Assembly (NCBI GenBank): GCA_003169675.1
Contig: PNAT01000134.1
Location: forward strand, 1-35,143
From: Acidimicrobiaceae bacterium
GTDB lineage: Bacteria; Actinomycetota; Acidimicrobiia; Acidimicrobiales; RAAP-2
Direction of reading: 5' to 3'
Length of the DNA: 35,143 nucleotides
In this document: one piece after another, positions 26,173 to 34,779 of the stretch
How positions within the stretch are numbered: the stretch's first letter is position 1
Layout of the letters: the number at the start of each line of letters is the position of its first letter
Made by a program: the position numbers and the translations under genes
The notes under the pieces: generated by a model
What the model was told of the DNA's origin: nothing
The model's input: the letters and a program-made list of their open reading frames with translations, nothing else
Database searches by the model: none

Positions 26173-29100
26173 TTAACTTTCTCGTTCTCGCCTTGTGTGC
26201 CCGATCACATTTACACCGAGGGCGGCCAGAGCGATTCCACCCAACGCCTGAGCGGTATAGCTCCCGTTCCCGACCCATGGCCCGGCCAAATACGTGGGAT
26301 TGAGAGCAATGGATATTCCAGCCATCACTGATGCGATGAGGGCAACCGATGGAAGGAGCCAAGGACATTTGGGAACAATCCATCTCACGACCATCAAGCT
26401 CACGACAACGACAGACACTGGTCCAGCAATCAAGAAGAGCCCAACAGTGAGCAACAGGCACGCCACCCCCGTCTTTACATTGAGGTGCGTGGAAAGCACA
26501 TCATCCACATCGGTGTAACCAGAATCCCCCGCAACATCGGCGTTGATGACGACAGCGTTGACGCCTATAAAACGCTTCCGGGGGCGCCGAGCTGGCCAGA
26601 AAGACCATGCGGCCAGGGTGAGCGCCAAGGCTCCACCCAAGGCAATGGATATCCGGAAAGTGTGGTCCGCGCCAAAACGCATGACGACGACTTGGGGAGT
26701 AGTGGACGCCGGGAGTATCCAACCCTGCTGCCACCCATCGATTCGTACGGGGTGAAGTTGGTGTCCGTTGACGGTAGCCAACCAGCCGGAGCTGAAATTC
26801 TGGCGGACATTCAATATGGCGGCCGGCCCCGCGGAGGCAGTCAGCGTACGAGCTTGGCTACCCCAGCTCCTCACGCCAATCGAGCGAGGTGCATGAGATT
26901 GTTGCGCTCCTGATCCAAAGAGCAGCAGGCTCGTCACCTTCAAGGTGCTTTGGGCGTCGCCGGCGGTGACGCTGTGCATTCCAGGAGACAGGGCCCAGGC
27001 TCCCTCAGGCGTACACAGATCCATGGTCATGGGGGTGAGGGCGTAGAGATCACCAATGGTGCCGTATACCGCCGTGGCATATTGCCGACCGTCCAATGTC
27101 AATGTCGGGCCAGAACCACAGGGAAGGATGTAGGGAAAGCTCAGGAATGCCGCATCTACTGGTCGTTGGCCAGCCGGAGGAAAGTCGTGGGAATTGATTG
27201 ATGGAGAACGTATTGGCGTGACCTGACCACCAACTAGGAACGTGCTGCTCCGGGGAACACTGAATGTTCTTGATAGCGTGGCCTGGTCGTCGGGACCAGA
27301 GAAATAGGCAAATTGGTTCGGTGTTGGTGAGTTGAAAAAGTAGTCGGGCGGGAGGTTTGAGCTGGATGCCCCGTCATCTGGGACTACCCAGCTTTGTGAG
27401 ACCGTGATGTCGGGGATGCCAATGTGGTCAATCGCCGGACCCGAAAAGATTGACCCCTTGGGTTCGCGTATGCCGACGAGCGTCACCCGCAAGAATCGGG
27501 TGTCTCCTTCGGGAGTGGGGAACAACTGCGAACTACCAGAAGGACGCAGAATGGAAGTGACCCGTCCCCTGTCGGTTGCAATCTGCACTCTCGTTATCTG
27601 TGTCTGGAATGGACTGGGCTTGGCAGTTGCAATGGTGACATCGCGAAGCGCCACGGGTTGGTTGAATCGAATTTCAATCCATGGACGCCGGTCGTCGGGA
27701 CTTGCTTCCCACATTGCGCCACCGGAATCGTTCAAAAAGGCAGAGAGCGGTTGATTCCCGGGAACGCTCGTGAAGAGGGGCCCGTATGACGACGCTGACA
27801 CCGAGAGGGCGCCAATGAGTTTGCTCACAGTCTCATGCTGGACTCCCGGCACAACGATCCACTGCTTCGGTGGTCCGGACATTCCCGGTACTGACTCTCC
27901 CGGGGAGAGAAGATAAGAGAAGTTTTCGTAGAGGCTTGAAAATTGCGTAGCACGGAGCTGCTGAGTATCGGTGACCACCCATTTCGTCTCGCCGAACTTG
28001 GGTCCCAATGGATCATCGGTAAGAGTCACCGCCTGGTGGGTAAGTTGACCGAAGTCTGCCAACTTGAGCACGCCTTGTGGTCCCCCGGACAGAGTTATGC
28101 CGGTGGACAATGGATATGTGGTGACCAGTGCATCTCCCGAGCTCGTCGGGAGAACTCGATAGATCTCCAATGAGGTGATCCTGTGTGTCACTCCGTTAGG
28201 GTCGTAGGCGCTCACCGTTCCGGGGCCGGAATCGGGATGGCGAACAATGGGGCCGAAGGCGGCCACCCGATTGAGACCAGGTTCGGCGCCCAACACCAGA
28301 CGGAGCGCCACCGCCGGGGGACCATTGGTGTCGTTCGGATTGAGGTCATTCTCTACGAGCAAATACCTGACCCCGGCCCGGGCTAGATAGTCTGAGAACC
28401 CGGGCTGGGCCTGACCGCTGGCCAACAGCTGGTCAATGGTATCCAAGAATTGCGTATTCCCGATGGAGCCCAGCGGCGTGACCGCGCGGTTTGCCCAAGG
28501 CACTGTTGCCAGTGGTTGAATGGGCTGGTCGATTGTGTTGCCCCAGTTCAGGTCGGCGAAATCGCTTCCTGGTACGACCAGCGTATTTGACATCCCACCT
28601 TTTGCATTGAGCCACGCGATGGCCTGATGCCAGTACGTAGGGATGCCCACAAAGGACCCTTCCGGATATATCTGACCAGTGATCGCTGGGGTAAAAGACA
28701 GCGCAAGTACTGCAACCAAGGCGACCATGCATCCAGCAGAGAAAGTGTTGCGGCCTCGCCACTCGGACGTGCGTCGGAATGCGAACAATCGCTCTAGGCC
28801 ATGTACGAAACCCAATATCAGAGGCAGAGTGATCAGCGGTTGAAACTTGGCAACATTGCGAAACGCAGACGCCTTACCGTCAAGAACGCTTCGGACATTG
28901 GATGCCAAAGGTCCGCCCAAATGACCTACGTATCCAGAACTCACCAAGACACTCCCGATCAGTACAACTGACGCGAGGAATTTACGGTACGGCATGTCGC
29001 GACTGGCGAGTCCATACAGCCCAGCACCTGCGACCAAAGAGGTGGATACGATCACGGAGGGATTGGACTCAATCAAATGGCCTGCCGTTGACCAAGTTGG

Positions 29101-30009
29101 GCCGAGGCTGAATGAGGTCCATATGCCTGCACCGCGGAGAGTTTCGGCAACGCTCGACACCGCTGTCGTTGCGTGTGACGATTCCGTATAGGGAACGGCA
29201 TTGAACCAGTACTTGGCCTGGAACAGCAAGGGTAGGATGAACCAGGCGGTGGACATCACGACCGCGACGATCCACAGAAGAAAGAGCTTCGTCTGCTGCC
29301 ACACCGGTCGTCGCGTGACAAACCAAAGTATTGGCAAGAGGAGAACTGCTGCCGTTGCCGTCGCGTTCACGCCGCCCATGAACAGGACGGCCATCCCGGA
29401 TTGAGCTGCACCTGCTCCTGGCGACGATCTTCCTTGCTCCACCTTGATCAGCGGGACCATGACCCATGGCAGTAGAACGGCTGGCATGACATACGCGGTG
29501 TCGTGGGATTGAGCCAGAATGAGCGGCGATAGCCCAAAGGCGATACCCCCTGCCACTCGAGACCATCGTCCGCCGATTTGGAGTACATCGGCCAACGACA
29601 CCAGACCCCAAAAGGCAACGCTGAGAAGCACTCCCAACCACGCTCGCTGAACAATCCACACCGGAACATGCAACGCCGAGCCAAGCCAGTAAAACGGACC
29701 CATGGGAAAGAAGTAGCCGTAAGCTTGATTCGGAATTGAGCCAAAACCGATATTCGGATCCCAAAGATGCATTGCTTTGGATAGAAACCGACCCGGATCG
29801 ACACTGAGGTCGAGCTTGGTGTCTCGAATGATCCGACCGGGACGTTGCACGAAGGCAACGGCCATCAGACCCACGGTGGTCAATGCCTCCGGCGCACGAC
29901 GTCGGAGCCTCCTGACGAACGAATCGTTTCTTGAACGATGGGCACCGCCTCGACGGGGTGAGTTCACCGCCGTTTCAGAAACGCTATCGGTTGTCGAGGG
30001 GCTTTTCAT
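26173..30009 (-). CDS. aftD: AftD-like alpha-(1->3)-arabinofuranosyltransferase (DUF3367)
   Basis: 1278 residues, the longest envelope enzyme here; mycobacterial AftD has about 1400. Residues 1-450 form a GT-C membrane domain with the family block 'DTKLDLSVDPGRFL' and 'HLWDP' followed by 'NQAYGYFFPMGPFYWLG', whose aspartates bind the polyprenyl-phosphate donor. A large extracellular region follows, including a discoidin-like carbohydrate-binding stretch ('PWIEIRFNQPVALRDVTIATA' to 'RFLRVTLVG') around residues 770-860. Hydrophobic helices return near residues 1125-1270. AftD transfers arabinofuranose from decaprenyl-P-arabinose in arabinogalactan and lipoarabinomannan synthesis. Whether this organism makes such polymers is unknown. 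The N-terminal 40 residues are basic and cytosolic. No clear Shine-Dalgarno precedes ATG 30009. Confidence 0.9.
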   Translation of the reverse strand: MKSPSTTDSVSETAVNSPRRGGAHRSRNDSFVRRLRRRAPEALTTVGLMAVAFVQRPGRIIRDTKLDLSVDPGRFLSKAMHLWDPNIGFGSIPNQAYGYFFPMGPFYWLGSALHVPVWIVQRAWLGVLLSVAFWGLVSLADVLQIGGRWSRVAGGIAFGLSPLILAQSHDTAYVMPAVLLPWVMVPLIKVEQGRSSPGAGAAQSGMAVLFMGGVNATATAAVLLLPILWFVTRRPVWQQTKLFLLWIVAVVMSTAWFILPLLFQAKYWFNAVPYTESSHATTAVSSVAETLRGAGIWTSFSLGPTWSTAGHLIESNPSVIVSTSLVAGAGLYGLASRDMPYRKFLASVVLIGSVLVSSGYVGHLGGPLASNVRSVLDGKASAFRNVAKFQPLITLPLILGFVHGLERLFAFRRTSEWRGRNTFSAGCMVALVAVLALSFTPAITGQIYPEGSFVGIPTYWHQAIAWLNAKGGMSNTLVVPGSDFADLNWGNTIDQPIQPLATVPWANRAVTPLGSIGNTQFLDTIDQLLASGQAQPGFSDYLARAGVRYLLVENDLNPNDTNGPPAVALRLVLGAEPGLNRVAAFGPIVRHPDSGPGTVSAYDPNGVTHRITSLEIYRVLPTSSGDALVTTYPLSTGITLSGGPQGVLKLADFGQLTHQAVTLTDDPLGPKFGETKWVVTDTQQLRATQFSSLYENFSYLLSPGESVPGMSGPPKQWIVVPGVQHETVSKLIGALSVSASSYGPLFTSVPGNQPLSAFLNDSGGAMWEASPDDRRPWIEIRFNQPVALRDVTIATAKPSPFQTQITRVQIATDRGRVTSILRPSGSSQLFPTPEGDTRFLRVTLVGIREPKGSIFSGPAIDHIGIPDITVSQSWVVPDDGASSSNLPPDYFFNSPTPNQFAYFSGPDDQATLSRTFSVPRSSTFLVGGQVTPIRSPSINSHDFPPAGQRPVDAAFLSFPYILPCGSGPTLTLDGRQYATAVYGTIGDLYALTPMTMDLCTPEGAWALSPGMHSVTAGDAQSTLKVTSLLLFGSGAQQSHAPRSIGVRSWGSQARTLTASAGPAAILNVRQNFSSGWLATVNGHQLHPVRIDGWQQGWILPASTTPQVVVMRFGADHTFRISIALGGALALTLAAWSFWPARRPRKRFIGVNAVVINADVAGDSGYTDVDDVLSTHLNVKTGVACLLLTVGLFLIAGPVSVVVVSLMVVRWIVPKCPWLLPSVALIASVMAGISIALNPTYLAGPWVGNGSYTAQALGGIALAALGVNVIGHTRRERES

Positions 30010-30474
30010 GGGTTGATTGACACGTTCCCAAGTTCCTCGCCTGGAGGATCTGGGGATTGACTCCCCCGGTCAAGACAAATGCGGTTTTGACCACTCTGCC
30101 CGCCCAGATACTCCGCCGCAGTCACCTGGCCTTTGAGCTGCTTCCACATTTACCCGCAGCCTAGAATTTGCAGACTGGGCAAAATCTAATCGATGGCACG
30201 GGTTCGAACGTGAACCACGATAGTTCCGCTCGGAATTCGCCCCGGGCGCTCCGGCGCACGCTCGCTGGCAATGTTCAGCCGTCCTCTTTTCACGTCTCCT
30301 GTCGCATATCCAAGCAGCTGGAATATTGACATCCGGATGATCGTGATATGTCCAGAGTGCTTCTCCATGGGCACGCCGATGGCCAAAAGACTGGTTGTGA
30401 TGTGATCCCAACGGGCACATAGGTACCCCCCGGTTCTCAAGGATCGAAATCAAAGAGAGACCAGTCGAGCATTC
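30010..30474. other. 465-base gap between GT2 and aftD-like genes, no supported gene
   Basis: The stretch lies upstream of aftD on the minus strand and downstream of the GT2 gene. Frames of 84 and 127 codons exist on the minus strand (30186-30440 and 30070-30453) but they overlap each other, match no family I recognise and lack Shine-Dalgarno sites. A small hairpin GGGGA/TCCCC is at 30052-30066. It should hold the aftD promoter and may include decayed coding sequence. Confidence 0.5.
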
Positions 30475-31368
30475 CTACTCAACCATTCGACCGCTTTGAG
30501 TTGACATCGAACGGGCCTGATCCGGAGCCGAATTGGACTCGCGGGTCCTTCCGGAAAAAAACGGATCAACGTTCGGGCGATCATGTCGCCTGCGCCTGAT
30601 CCGAAATAGGTCTGCCATCATTGAGATCGGATCGGCTACCGGCCGGATGCGACTGCCCCGAACCTGAACCCACACCACGGGTATCTCCGTCACCCTCAGA
30701 CCCATCCGATGCGCCCTAGCAAGGACGTCGACGTCAAAGGCGAATCGATCGATTCCTGTGTCGTGGAAGAGGATCCGTGCCGCAGAGATGCGAAACGTCT
30801 TGAATCCGCACTGAGTGTCGCGATACGGGAGATCGATGAGTAGCTTGACGATTCTGGTAAATGTCCGACCCATCACAACTCGGTGGAACGTGTCACCTCG
30901 TGTGGCAGACCCTGGAAGCGATCTTGAGCCAATCGCCACGTCTGATTCACCAAGCGCGTCGAGGAGCGTCACCAACTGTGAGGGGTGGACTGCCATGTCG
31001 ACATCCATGAAGGCGACGACTTTTCCCCGCGCTTGATTGATGCCCGCTCGAATAGCTGCTCCCTTCCCTCGATTCTTCGGGAGTCGGATTACCGCTGAGT
31101 GCGGGAGTGAGGCGACCAATTTCGTCGCCTTGTCGGCGGTATCGTCGGTGCTCCCATCGTCAACCACGAATACTTCGATCGAGATTCCCCCGAGTTCGCC
31201 GCGTTCAATCGAAGCCTTGAGCACCTCCAGACCATCCGCGATCCTCCGCACTTCATTGAACACGGGAATGATGATCGTAAGATCGAATTCGTTCGACTCG
31301 AGCTTCCCCTCGTATCCGTGATCGATCATGCTTGCAAGCTTCGCCCTTCTCGATGAATGCGTCCCCAT
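30475..31368 (-). CDS. GT2 polyprenyl-phosphate sugar transferase (DPM1/ALG5-like)
   Basis: 297 residues from ATG 31368, preceded by GGAGGG four bases before the codon; the open frame runs on upstream through the tRNA gene, which rules out the longer form. Domain order is that of GT-A family 2: 'DLTIIIPVFNEVRRI' (residues 29-43), nucleotide-binding 'VVDDGSTDDT' (D70, D71), 'NRGKGAAIRAGI', the metal-binding DxD in 'AFMDVDMA' (D122, D124) and the acceptor segment 'DTQCGFKTF'. This is closest to dolichyl/polyprenyl-P-glucose or -mannose synthases. It has no C-terminal membrane helices. Such an enzyme makes the lipid-linked donors that GT-C proteins, here GT87 and AftD-like, use. Sugar not determinable. 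The tail is polar, about 40 residues. Confidence 0.9.
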   Translation of the reverse strand: MGTHSSRRAKLASMIDHGYEGKLESNEFDLTIIIPVFNEVRRIADGLEVLKASIERGELGGISIEVFVVDDGSTDDTADKATKLVASLPHSAVIRLPKNRGKGAAIRAGINQARGKVVAFMDVDMAVHPSQLVTLLDALGESDVAIGSRSLPGSATRGDTFHRVVMGRTFTRIVKLLIDLPYRDTQCGFKTFRISAARILFHDTGIDRFAFDVDVLARAHRMGLRVTEIPVVWVQVRGSRIRPVADPISMMADLFRIRRRRHDRPNVDPFFSGRTRESNSAPDQARSMSTQSGRMVE

Positions 31369-31379
31369 CGCCCTCCGGC

Positions 31380-31400
31380 AATCTGTCCGGCGCACAGATT
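31380..31400 (-). terminator. Hairpin between tRNA-Pro and the GT2 gene
   Basis: AATCTGT (31380-31386) and ACAGATT (31394-31400) are perfect 7-base arms around a 7-base loop. On the minus strand it begins 13 bases after the tRNA 3' end and ends 11 bases before the GT2 ATG, just ahead of its Shine-Dalgarno. It could end tRNA transcription, aid 3' processing or shape the GT2 leader. No T-run. Confidence 0.45.
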
Positions 31401-31412
31401 CCCGCCTCTTAG

Positions 31413-31487
31413 TCGGGCTGCCGGGATTTGAACCCGGGACCTCTTGACCCCCAGTCAAGCGCGCTAACCAAGCTGCGCCACAGCCCG
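31413..31487 (-). tRNA. tRNA-Pro (anticodon GGG)
   Basis: 75 bases that fold into a complete cloverleaf on the minus strand: acceptor CGGGCTG/CAGCCCG with discriminator A, D-arm GCGC/GCGC, anticodon stem CTTGA/TCAAG with loop CTGGGGG (anticodon GGG, reading CCC and CCU), a five-base variable loop and T-arm CCGGG TTCAAAT CCCGG. The C1:G72 pair is typical for bacterial tRNA-Pro. The 3' CCA is not encoded. Its 3' end points toward the lower-GC glycan block. Confidence 0.95.
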
Positions 31488-31753
31488 TTACGACAACTTT
31501 CTGGTCTGGAGCCCGCAACCATTTGGCACCATTCCGTTCGCTCCCCAGGGACTCCACCCCGAAGTGAGCGAACTCGAAAGCACCGCAGTGTACCGCGCCC
31601 GGAATTCGTCGGTTGTGAGCTCCGGTTGGAGACGGATGGGCCTCAGATCTGCCTTAGACGCTACGAGCTGGCCACGAGGAGAAGTCCTTTGGGTGATCCC
31701 CTCCCAAAACTGTCCAGTGAGGAGAGCACTCTCTTGGAACGCAAACCGTCCCT

Positions 31754-32845
31754 TCAGGAGGAATGGCGAAGGCCCATACCGATGTCGCTGATGCTGTCGG
31801 TGAGGCGCCGTGCCCCCGGATTGAAGATCTGGTAGCAGGCGCCGCCGGCGCGTTTGGCCCGGTACATGGCAACGTCAGCATCCTGGAGGAGGTCATCTGA
31901 AACAACGGTCGCCCGGTCGGCAAATGCAATGCCGATGCTGGCCGTCGCCTTGAGGTTGCCGATGGACAGGCTGATTGGTTGTTCAAGCGTGCTGATCACC
32001 CGGGCGGCAATCATTTCTGCTTCCGCTCTCTCGTTGAGATCCTCGCAGAGAATGACGAATTCATCGCCGGCAAGGCGCGCCAATGTGTCAATGGGCCGCA
32101 TCAGCCTCTTGAGGCGTCCGGCGATGGATACCAACAGCTCGTCGCCAATTCGATGACCGTGTGTGTCATTCACCAATTTGAACTTGTCAAGATCACAAAA
32201 GAGTATGCAGGTCAAGGTGTCCGTCAGACGGTGCCGGGCCAACGCTTGGTCGAGGACCTCGAAGAGAAGGGTTCGGTTGGCCAGCCCAGTCAGGGGGTCA
32301 TGCAGCGCGCTCTCTCGAGACTTATCCAAGGTGACCTGAAGGTCGGAGCGCACCGCGGTGTTGCGCAGGTGGGCTGCGCAGAGGTCGGCCAAGGTCTGGG
32401 CTTCCTTCATGGTCGACGGTTCCAGCGGACCCGGGGAGGTGCCATACAGAGCGAGGGCACCCAGCAGATCGTCGCCGCTGCGAAGCGGGAACGCGAAGGC
32501 GGCCGACAGTCCCTCTTCAAGAAGTCGGTGCGCAATCCTCGGGAACCGGTCTTCGTGGCGGAGGTCCGGGACGGTGACTGCCTCACCAATTTGGCAGGCC
32601 AACAGGCACGGACCTTGGCTAAGGCTGTTCTGCAGGTATTCGAACTTCATGGCCGCCCCGCTTGACGCGGCGACATAGCGGGGACTGCCACCAGATGAAA
32701 TGAGGGTGATCGCAGCCGCGGTGACAGGCGTCACCTCGGCGACGCGCTCCACCAGATGATCGAGAACCTCCCGGATCGGGGCCTCCGTGAGCATGGTGCG
32801 AGCAAACTCGCTCAGCACATCTGCGAGCTTTTCGTCACTCTCCAT
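31754..32845 (-). CDS. GAF-GGDEF diguanylate cyclase
   Basis: 363 residues from ATG 32845, with AAGGGG upstream. Residues about 20-165 form a GAF sensor domain ('SLSQGPCLLACQIGEAVTVPDL', 'AAFAFPLRSGDDLLGALALYG'). Residues about 180-345 are GGDEF: 'HDPLTGLANRTLL', metal aspartate region 'LFCDLDKFKLVND', and active-site loop 'RLAGDEFVIL' (residues 259-263). The first glycine of GGDEF is alanine, a variant found in active enzymes. The inhibitory site RxxD is present as 'RPID' (250-253), exactly five residues before the loop, so product feedback by c-di-GMP is expected. No membrane helix. What the GAF domain senses is unknown. It is transcribed toward the tRNA, with 266 bases between. Confidence 0.92.
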   Translation of the reverse strand: MESDEKLADVLSEFARTMLTEAPIREVLDHLVERVAEVTPVTAAAITLISSGGSPRYVAASSGAAMKFEYLQNSLSQGPCLLACQIGEAVTVPDLRHEDRFPRIAHRLLEEGLSAAFAFPLRSGDDLLGALALYGTSPGPLEPSTMKEAQTLADLCAAHLRNTAVRSDLQVTLDKSRESALHDPLTGLANRTLLFEVLDQALARHRLTDTLTCILFCDLDKFKLVNDTHGHRIGDELLVSIAGRLKRLMRPIDTLARLAGDEFVILCEDLNERAEAEMIAARVISTLEQPISLSIGNLKATASIGIAFADRATVVSDDLLQDADVAMYRAKRAGGACYQIFNPGARRLTDSISDIGMGLRHSS

Positions 32846-33262
32846 CGCCGTACCCCTTTTGGGCGACCTTACCTGAGTGAGCCTCGGAGCCCGGGCAATG
32901 ACACGACAAGGAACGCCCCTCAAATGTAGCCGGATTCACTTTCCCATTGGCGAAATCCACGCACATTTGGGGCCCCAGGAAGAGCGGAAGACTCGCCCTC
33001 TGAGTGAACCAATCCTCCCATCAATCTACGGCAATCATCCGCGGTGACCAGGGAGGATGGATCGAATCTTCTCCAGCGAGGCACCCGACCTCCGGACGGC
33101 AGGGCCAGCCATCTTGGCGGTGACGTGACAGCCCGATGAATTCCGCCGGGTGCGTGAAGATGCCCACTGCCACGGTCTCCGCCAGCAGATGTCGTGCCAC
33201 GCGTGGTTGCCGGCACGCACGATCCACCAGAACGGGCTGGCAATCTACGTATCCTCCTCTCT
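32846..33262. other. 417-base region between divergent diguanylate cyclase and phosphoesterase genes
   Basis: No gene is supported. Overlapping minus-strand frames at 33021-33227 and 33035-33220 show no recognisable domain. The region should contain both promoters. If the phosphoesterase starts at the upstream GTG 33194, its last 69 bases are coding. No strong -35/-10 or operator pair was found by eye. Confidence 0.45.
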
Positions 33263-34657
33263 GTGCGCACGATCAGCCGGAACCATTTTCAATGGATCTG
33301 GCGATCACCAAGCCGCCGTCTGTGTGTGGCTGCGGCCGGGTGCATGCCCATGCTCTTGCTCGCCAGCGCCGGACAGGCCTCTGCCGCCCACGGATCACAC
33401 ACCACCTCGACAAGAGCCGCCCTTCCCCCGGGGAAGATCAACCACATCCTCGTCATTGAGCTCGAGAACCAAGGCTTCACCGCCACGTTCGGACCCAACT
33501 CACCTGCCACCTACCTCAACAGCACTCTTCGCAAGAAGGGCGTCTTGTTGCAGAATTACTACGCCATCGGGCATTTCAGCCTGGACAACTACATCGCCCA
33601 GGTCTCAGGGCAGGCCCCGACCGGTTCCACCCAGGCCGATTGCGCGAACGGCGGCTTCACCTATGCCAATGTCACCCCGGGCACTCCCGATGCCAATATC
33701 GTGCTCAATCCCGGGCAGGTGGACGGCCAGGGCTGTGTCTACCCGGGCAGGGTCCAGACCATCGCCAGCCAACTCGATGCTACGTACCGTCCCAACCCAC
33801 GCACCCACGTCGCCTCATGGCGGGCCTACGAACAGGACATGGGCAATTCGCCTTCCAGAGACGGCGGGGTCACCGACCCCGGCGGGGGCACCGACTGCGG
33901 CCACCCGGCCGTGGGGGTCAGCGATAGCGCGGTACGTGCCAACCCGGCGGACCAATACGCGACCCGCCATAATCCCTTCGTCTGGTTCCACTCGGCTATC
34001 GACCACATAGCCGAATGCAGTGCCAATGACGTGCCGCTGGGATCCCTCGGTCCGAACGACGAACCGGCATCATCGGGACACTTGGCGCAGGACCTGCGCC
34101 GTGAGAAGACCACTCCTCGGTTCGGGTTCATCACGCCGAATCTGTGCAACGACGGACACGACGGGACGTGTGCCGGGCCCGACAGCACCGGTGGCCACGC
34201 CGGTGGCCTCACGGGGGCCGACGCTTTCCTCCGGGCCTGGATGCCCCTCATCCTCGGCTCCCCCGCCTATCGGCACGGCGACATGCTGGTGGTTATCACC
34301 TTCGACGAAGCCGATGTGAACACGTCGACGCCGGCCTATGCCGCTGCCTGCTGCAACGAGCAGCCGGGACCCAACACCCACGCGCCCGGCAACGCCGGCT
34401 TGGGCCGCGATACCGCGCCGGGAGGAGGCCAGGTGGGAATGCTCCTTCTCAACCCCAAGTACATAACCCCCGGCACCACGGACACCACGGGCTCCTACAA
34501 TCACTATTCGGCCTTGCGCAGTTACGAGGACCTGCTCGGGCTGACCAAGGGAGGGGCGGACGGCCAGGGGCACCTCGGCTTCGCCGCCACCGCCGGCCTG
34601 GCTCCCTTCGGGCCTGACGTGTTCAACAGCCCCACCGCCGTAAGGGCCCGCCGGTAG
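33263..34657 (+). CDS. Secreted phosphoesterase (phospholipase C/acid phosphatase-like, PF04185 type)
   Basis: 464 residues from GTG 33263; GTG 33194 (487 residues) and ATG 33344 are other possible starts and none has a clear Shine-Dalgarno. The N-terminus has an arginine pair and a hydrophobic run ending in Ala-x-Ala ('SRRLCVAAAGCMPMLLL', 'ASAGQASA'), a signal peptide that could be Tat-type. The mature part begins 'INHILVIELENQGFTATFG', the metal-site segment of the family, followed by 'GHFSLDNYIAQVSGQAP', 'FITPNLCNDGHDGTC' and 'VVITFDEAD'. These place it in the alkaline-phosphatase superfamily with phosphatidylcholine-type phospholipases C and AcpA phosphatases. Eight or so cysteines may form disulphides outside the cell. 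Substrate undetermined. The last residues are basic. Confidence 0.87.
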   Translation: MRTISRNHFQWIWRSPSRRLCVAAAGCMPMLLLASAGQASAAHGSHTTSTRAALPPGKINHILVIELENQGFTATFGPNSPATYLNSTLRKKGVLLQNYYAIGHFSLDNYIAQVSGQAPTGSTQADCANGGFTYANVTPGTPDANIVLNPGQVDGQGCVYPGRVQTIASQLDATYRPNPRTHVASWRAYEQDMGNSPSRDGGVTDPGGGTDCGHPAVGVSDSAVRANPADQYATRHNPFVWFHSAIDHIAECSANDVPLGSLGPNDEPASSGHLAQDLRREKTTPRFGFITPNLCNDGHDGTCAGPDSTGGHAGGLTGADAFLRAWMPLILGSPAYRHGDMLVVITFDEADVNTSTPAYAAACCNEQPGPNTHAPGNAGLGRDTAPGGGQVGMLLLNPKYITPGTTDTTGSYNHYSALRSYEDLLGLTKGGADGQGHLGFAATAGLAPFGPDVFNSPTAVRARR

Positions 34658-34669
34658 AGCGTCGTTCTC

Positions 34670-34683
34670 CCGGGCCGGCCCGG
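34670..34683. terminator. 14-bp GC palindrome after the phosphoesterase gene
   Basis: CCGGGCCGGCCCGG is perfectly self-complementary and starts 13 bases after the stop codon. It would fold with five G:C pairs and a four-base loop. It may terminate transcription, though no T-run follows. Confidence 0.35.
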
Positions 34684-34779
34684 TCGGATGAGCCGATTCC
34701 CTTGGCGACCCAAAAGGGAACATCAGACGCTCGTTGGGACCGTTCTCCCTTGTCAGTGGTCTAAGCACAGAGGAGTACG

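Noticed and set aside
31369-31557. N-terminal extension of the GT2 protein by 63 residues
   Set aside because: The extra codons run through the tRNA-Pro gene, and ATG 31368 has its own Shine-Dalgarno.
33021-33227. Small minus-strand genes between the diguanylate cyclase and the phosphoesterase
   Set aside because: Two frames overlap each other, neither matches a known family and no ribosome-binding site is evident.
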